Shown: positions 14,161 to 15,809 of the stretch, piece by piece
Position numbering within the stretch: position 1 is the first letter of the stretch
How the letters are laid out: every line of letters begins with the position of its first letter
DNA from: Suilimivivens sp964402925
GTDB taxonomy: Bacteria; Bacillota; Clostridia; Lachnospirales; Lachnospiraceae
Assembly: GCA_964402925.1 (NCBI GenBank)
Contig: CAYOED010000078.1
Location: 1-15,809, forward strand
DNA: 15,809 nucleotides
Direction of reading: 5' to 3'
Notes under the pieces: generated by a model
Seen by the model: the letters and a program-made list of their open reading frames with translations, nothing else
What the model was told of the DNA's origin: nothing
Databases searched by the model: none
Made by a program: the position numbers and the translations under genes

Positions 14161-15381
14161 TTATTTAAGATCTCCGCGTTCCTGCATCTTAAGGGCACGA
14201 ACTTTGGTGGAAAGACCAAACAGATTGATAAAGCCTTCAGCATCATGGTGGTCATAGAGGTCACCGGTGGTAAAGGAAGCGATGCTTTCATTGTACAGAG
14301 AGTAGGGAGAAGTAGTGCCTGCTTTGATAATATTGCCCTTGTAAAGCTTGAACTTCACTTCGCCTGTTACATACTGCTGTGTTGATTCAATGAAAGCCTG
14401 AACAGCTTCGCGAAGAGGTGAGAACCATTTGCCCTCGTATACGATCTGTGCCAGTTTATTTCCCATATCCATCTTGGCTGCGTAGGTATCGCGGTCAAGA
14501 ATCAGTTCCTCCAACTGCTGGTGTGCTTCATAAAGAATGGTTCCGCCGGGGGTTTCATATACGCCTCTGGACTTCATGCCGACAACGCGGTTCTCTACAA
14601 TGTCAACAATACCGATGCCATGTTTGCCGCCCAGTGCATTCAGTTCGCGGATGATGTCGGAAACTTTCATCTTTTTCCCATTTACAGAGGTAGGAACCCC
14701 TTTTTCAAAAGTCATTGTAACATATTCGCCCTCTTCGGGAGCCTTTTCAGGAGTGGTGCCGAGCACAAGAAGATGTTCAAAATTCGGCTCATTTGCAGGA
14801 TCTTCCAGTTCCAGTCCCTCATGGCTGATATGCCACAAATTACGGTCACGGCTGTAGCTTGAATCAGCAGAGAAAGGAAGATCGATGCCGTGGGCTTTAC
14901 AGTATTCGATTTCTGACTCACGGGAATCTAAGGTCCACTTGTCATTTCTCCAAGCAGCAATGATCTTGATATCAGGTGCAAGCGCTTTGATGCCGAGTTC
15001 GAAACGAATCTGGTCATTTCCCTTGCCGGTAGCGCCGTGGCAAATGGCAGTTGCGCCTTCTTTGCGGGCGATTTCCACCAGCTTCTTTGCAATAAGCGGT
15101 CTTGCCATAGAGGTTCCAAGGAGATATTTGTTCTCGTACACGGCATGAGCCTGTACACAGGGAACAATATATTCGTCACAGAATTCGTCTGTTACATCCA
15201 GTATGTATAATTTTTCAGCGCCGCAGAATTTGGCTCTCTCTTCAAGCCCGTCTAATTCTTCCGCCTGTCCGCAGTCGATGCAGACGCAAACCACTTCATA
15301 ATTAAAATTTTCCTTTAGCCAGGGGATGATGGCTGTGGTGTCAAGTCCGCCTGAATACGCTAAAATGACTTTTTCTTTCAT
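14161..15381 (-). CDS. argG: Argininosuccinate synthase
   Basis: Joins citrulline and aspartate with ATP to give argininosuccinate, the penultimate step of arginine synthesis, in the cytoplasm. The 406 residues match the usual length. The N-type ATP pyrophosphatase loop is AYSGGLDTT (8-16). Other family marks are CIDCGQ, LGTSMARPLIAKK, ATAICHGATGKGNDQIRFE, SADSSYSRDRNLWHISHEG, GIGIVDIVENRVVGMKSRGVYETPGG and KLYKGNIIKAG. The ATG has GGAGG 9 bases upstream. argH, which usually follows, is absent; DUF1294 follows instead. The upstream region carries ARG-box-like sites, so repression by ArgR/AhrC is likely. Confidence 0.97.
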   Translation of the reverse strand: MKEKVILAYSGGLDTTAIIPWLKENFNYEVVCVCIDCGQAEELDGLEERAKFCGAEKLYILDVTDEFCDEYIVPCVQAHAVYENKYLLGTSMARPLIAKKLVEIARKEGATAICHGATGKGNDQIRFELGIKALAPDIKIIAAWRNDKWTLDSRESEIEYCKAHGIDLPFSADSSYSRDRNLWHISHEGLELEDPANEPNFEHLLVLGTTPEKAPEEGEYVTMTFEKGVPTSVNGKKMKVSDIIRELNALGGKHGIGIVDIVENRVVGMKSRGVYETPGGTILYEAHQQLEELILDRDTYAAKMDMGNKLAQIVYEGKWFSPLREAVQAFIESTQQYVTGEVKFKLYKGNIIKAGTTSPYSLYNESIASFTTGDLYDHHDAEGFINLFGLSTKVRALKMQERGDLK

Positions 15382-15456
15382 AATTAAATGCCTCCATAAT
15401 TGTTTTTATATTTAGTGCCAAACAAACACTGCCACGCTTCGCGGCTTTCCTTTGAC

Positions 15457-15485
15457 AATATACAACAGATTGATTAGAAATGCAA
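15457..15485 (-). promoter_or_regulatory. Candidate proximal argG promoter
   Basis: On the minus strand: TTGCAT (15485-15480), a 17-base spacer, and TATATT (15462-15457). The -10 matches at 5 of 6 positions, the -35 at only 3 of 6. The predicted start near 15450 leaves a leader of about 70 bases. A palindromic TTTATGCATAAA lies just upstream of its -35. Confidence 0.4.
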
Positions 15486-15491
15486 TACCTA

Positions 15492-15564
15492 TTTATGCAT
15501 AAAATCAAAATGAATTTTCAGTTTTATGCATAAAAAATAAAAGGTATTGAATATTATGCATAAA
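15492..15564. repeat. Three phased TTATGCATAA palindromes
   Basis: TTTATGCATAAA occurs at 15492-15503 and 15523-15534, and ATTATGCATAAA at 15553-15564. The centres are 31 and 30 bases apart, close to three helical turns, so the copies face the same side of the DNA. They lie between argG and the divergent plus-strand promoter. TATGCA/TGCATA resembles half of an ARG box, so they may be auxiliary ArgR sites or bind another regulator. Confidence 0.6.
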
Positions 15565-15575
15565 ATGTGTATAAT
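15547..15575 (+). promoter_or_regulatory. Plus-strand promoter reading to the right edge
   Basis: TTGAAT (15547-15552), a 17-base spacer, and a perfect TATAAT (15570-15575). The predicted start is near 15582. The third TTATGCATAA copy fills the spacer and the ARG-box match covers the -10 and start. It drives transcription into the structured segment at the right edge. Confidence 0.65.
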
Positions 15576-15582
15576 AATTCAA
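15553..15582 (-). promoter_or_regulatory. Candidate distal argG promoter
   Basis: On the minus strand: TTGAAT (15582-15577), an 18-base spacer, and CATAAT (15558-15553). The start would be near 15546, giving a leader of about 165 bases. It occupies almost the same bases as the plus-strand promoter, facing the other way, so the two could not be used at once. Confidence 0.35.
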
Positions 15583-15583
15583 A
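15566..15583. promoter_or_regulatory. ARG-box-like operator (ArgR/AhrC)
   Basis: TGTGTATAATAATTCAAA compared with the ARG-box consensus TNTGAATWWWWATTCANW matches 15 of 16 defined positions; only base 15570 (T instead of A) differs. It overlaps the plus-strand -10 and start and the -35 of the candidate distal argG promoter. With argG next to it, arginine-dependent control by ArgR/AhrC is a reasonable inference. Confidence 0.6.
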
Positions 15584-15809
15584 CGACAAAGCGGATGTGG
15601 TTTGGAAGTAACAGTCCAGCCTTGACTCAGGGTATAGGGCGCGGCAGAAGGCAGCATGAAATAAGGGCGCAGAGGTTTGCTTATGGTTTCAGGGCTGGTC
15701 TTCAAATCGGATTTCACTAACGGAATGGATGTAGGTGTTACAAACCGGACGGGGCGGAGCCGGGCGGCATCCTGCCTTGTGGCTCCTAGTCCCGCCATCC
15801 GTGGCGGGA
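15582..15809 (+). ncRNA. Putative structured non-coding RNA, cut by the window edge
   Basis: Transcription from the plus-strand promoter would enter about 230 bases without a convincing ORF but with several stems. CCAGCCTTGA (15616-15625) pairs with TCAGGGCTGG (15689-15698) over ten positions with one G-U. GGAGCC (15756-15761) pairs with GGCTCC (15781-15786), enclosing GGCA/TGCC. TCCCGCCA (15790-15797) pairs with TGGCGGGA (15802-15809) around a TCCG loop, and may continue beyond the window. G+C content rises sharply relative to the promoter. It matches no T-box, tmRNA, RNase P or SRP signature known to me. A widespread Firmicutes RNA such as the raiA RNA is possible, but I cannot assign it. 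It could also be a long leader of a gene outside the window. Confidence 0.5.

Noticed and set aside
15452..15480. TTGACA on the plus strand with a TAGAAA 17 bases on
   Set aside because: The -10 is poor and the better plus-strand promoter is about 95 bases downstream; treated as chance in the argG leader.
15505..15798. 97-codon minus-strand ORF beginning MAGLGATRQDAARL
   Set aside because: No ribosome site before the ATG, the 3' third runs through the A+T-rich promoter and ARG-box region, and it is antisense to the structured segment with its own promoter. More likely a spurious ORF over a conserved RNA.

Overview
The window looks like chromosomal core DNA from an anaerobic Firmicute, most likely a Lachnospiraceae (Clostridium cluster XIVa) relative. 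The reasons are the moderate G+C content, strong AGGAGG-type ribosome sites, SigA-type promoters, a CIRCE element, and a set of families typical of that group: DUF4250, DUF4364, DUF5722, a bactofilin beside an M23-like protein, and a RarA starting MDLFTYMR. I see no transposase, phage gene, CRISPR array, tRNA or rRNA. The species call is inference.

Layout. (1) 1-3192, plus strand: a CIRCE-controlled promoter region, a long structured leader, clpB (disaggregase), then a 58-residue DUF4250 gene and a strong, probably bidirectional terminator. (2) 3199-4383, minus strand: a two-gene operon for a membrane-anchored M23-like protein that has lost most zinc ligands and a bactofilin. (3) 4663-9971, plus strand: a polysaccharide deacetylase, a D-Ala-D-Ala carboxypeptidase, rarA, and a membrane-anchored DUF5722 protein (glycosidase-like barrel) whose start overlaps the rarA stop as ATGA. 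A terminator follows. (4) 10083-12792, minus strand: malic enzyme, a TIGR01212-type radical SAM protein and DUF4364, a tight operon with a 6-nt gap and then an 8-nt overlap. (5) 13023-13859, plus strand: a DegV-family lipid-binding protein, divergent from malic enzyme. (6) 13854-15381, minus strand: argG followed by a small DUF1294 membrane protein. (7) 15382-15809: the argG control region, with an ARG-box match and three phased TTATGCATAA palindromes, facing a plus-strand promoter that reads into a structured segment without a convincing ORF, probably a non-coding RNA cut by the window edge.

How the genes relate: clpB belongs to the heat-shock/HrcA regulon. The bactofilin/M23-like pair, the deacetylase and the carboxypeptidase are all cell-envelope functions lying side by side. 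Malic enzyme and argG are central metabolism. The most interesting non-coding signals are the putative RNA at the right edge, the long folded clpB leader, and a plus-strand terminator buried in the antisense of the DUF1294 coding sequence, which would serve the overlapping convergent degV gene.
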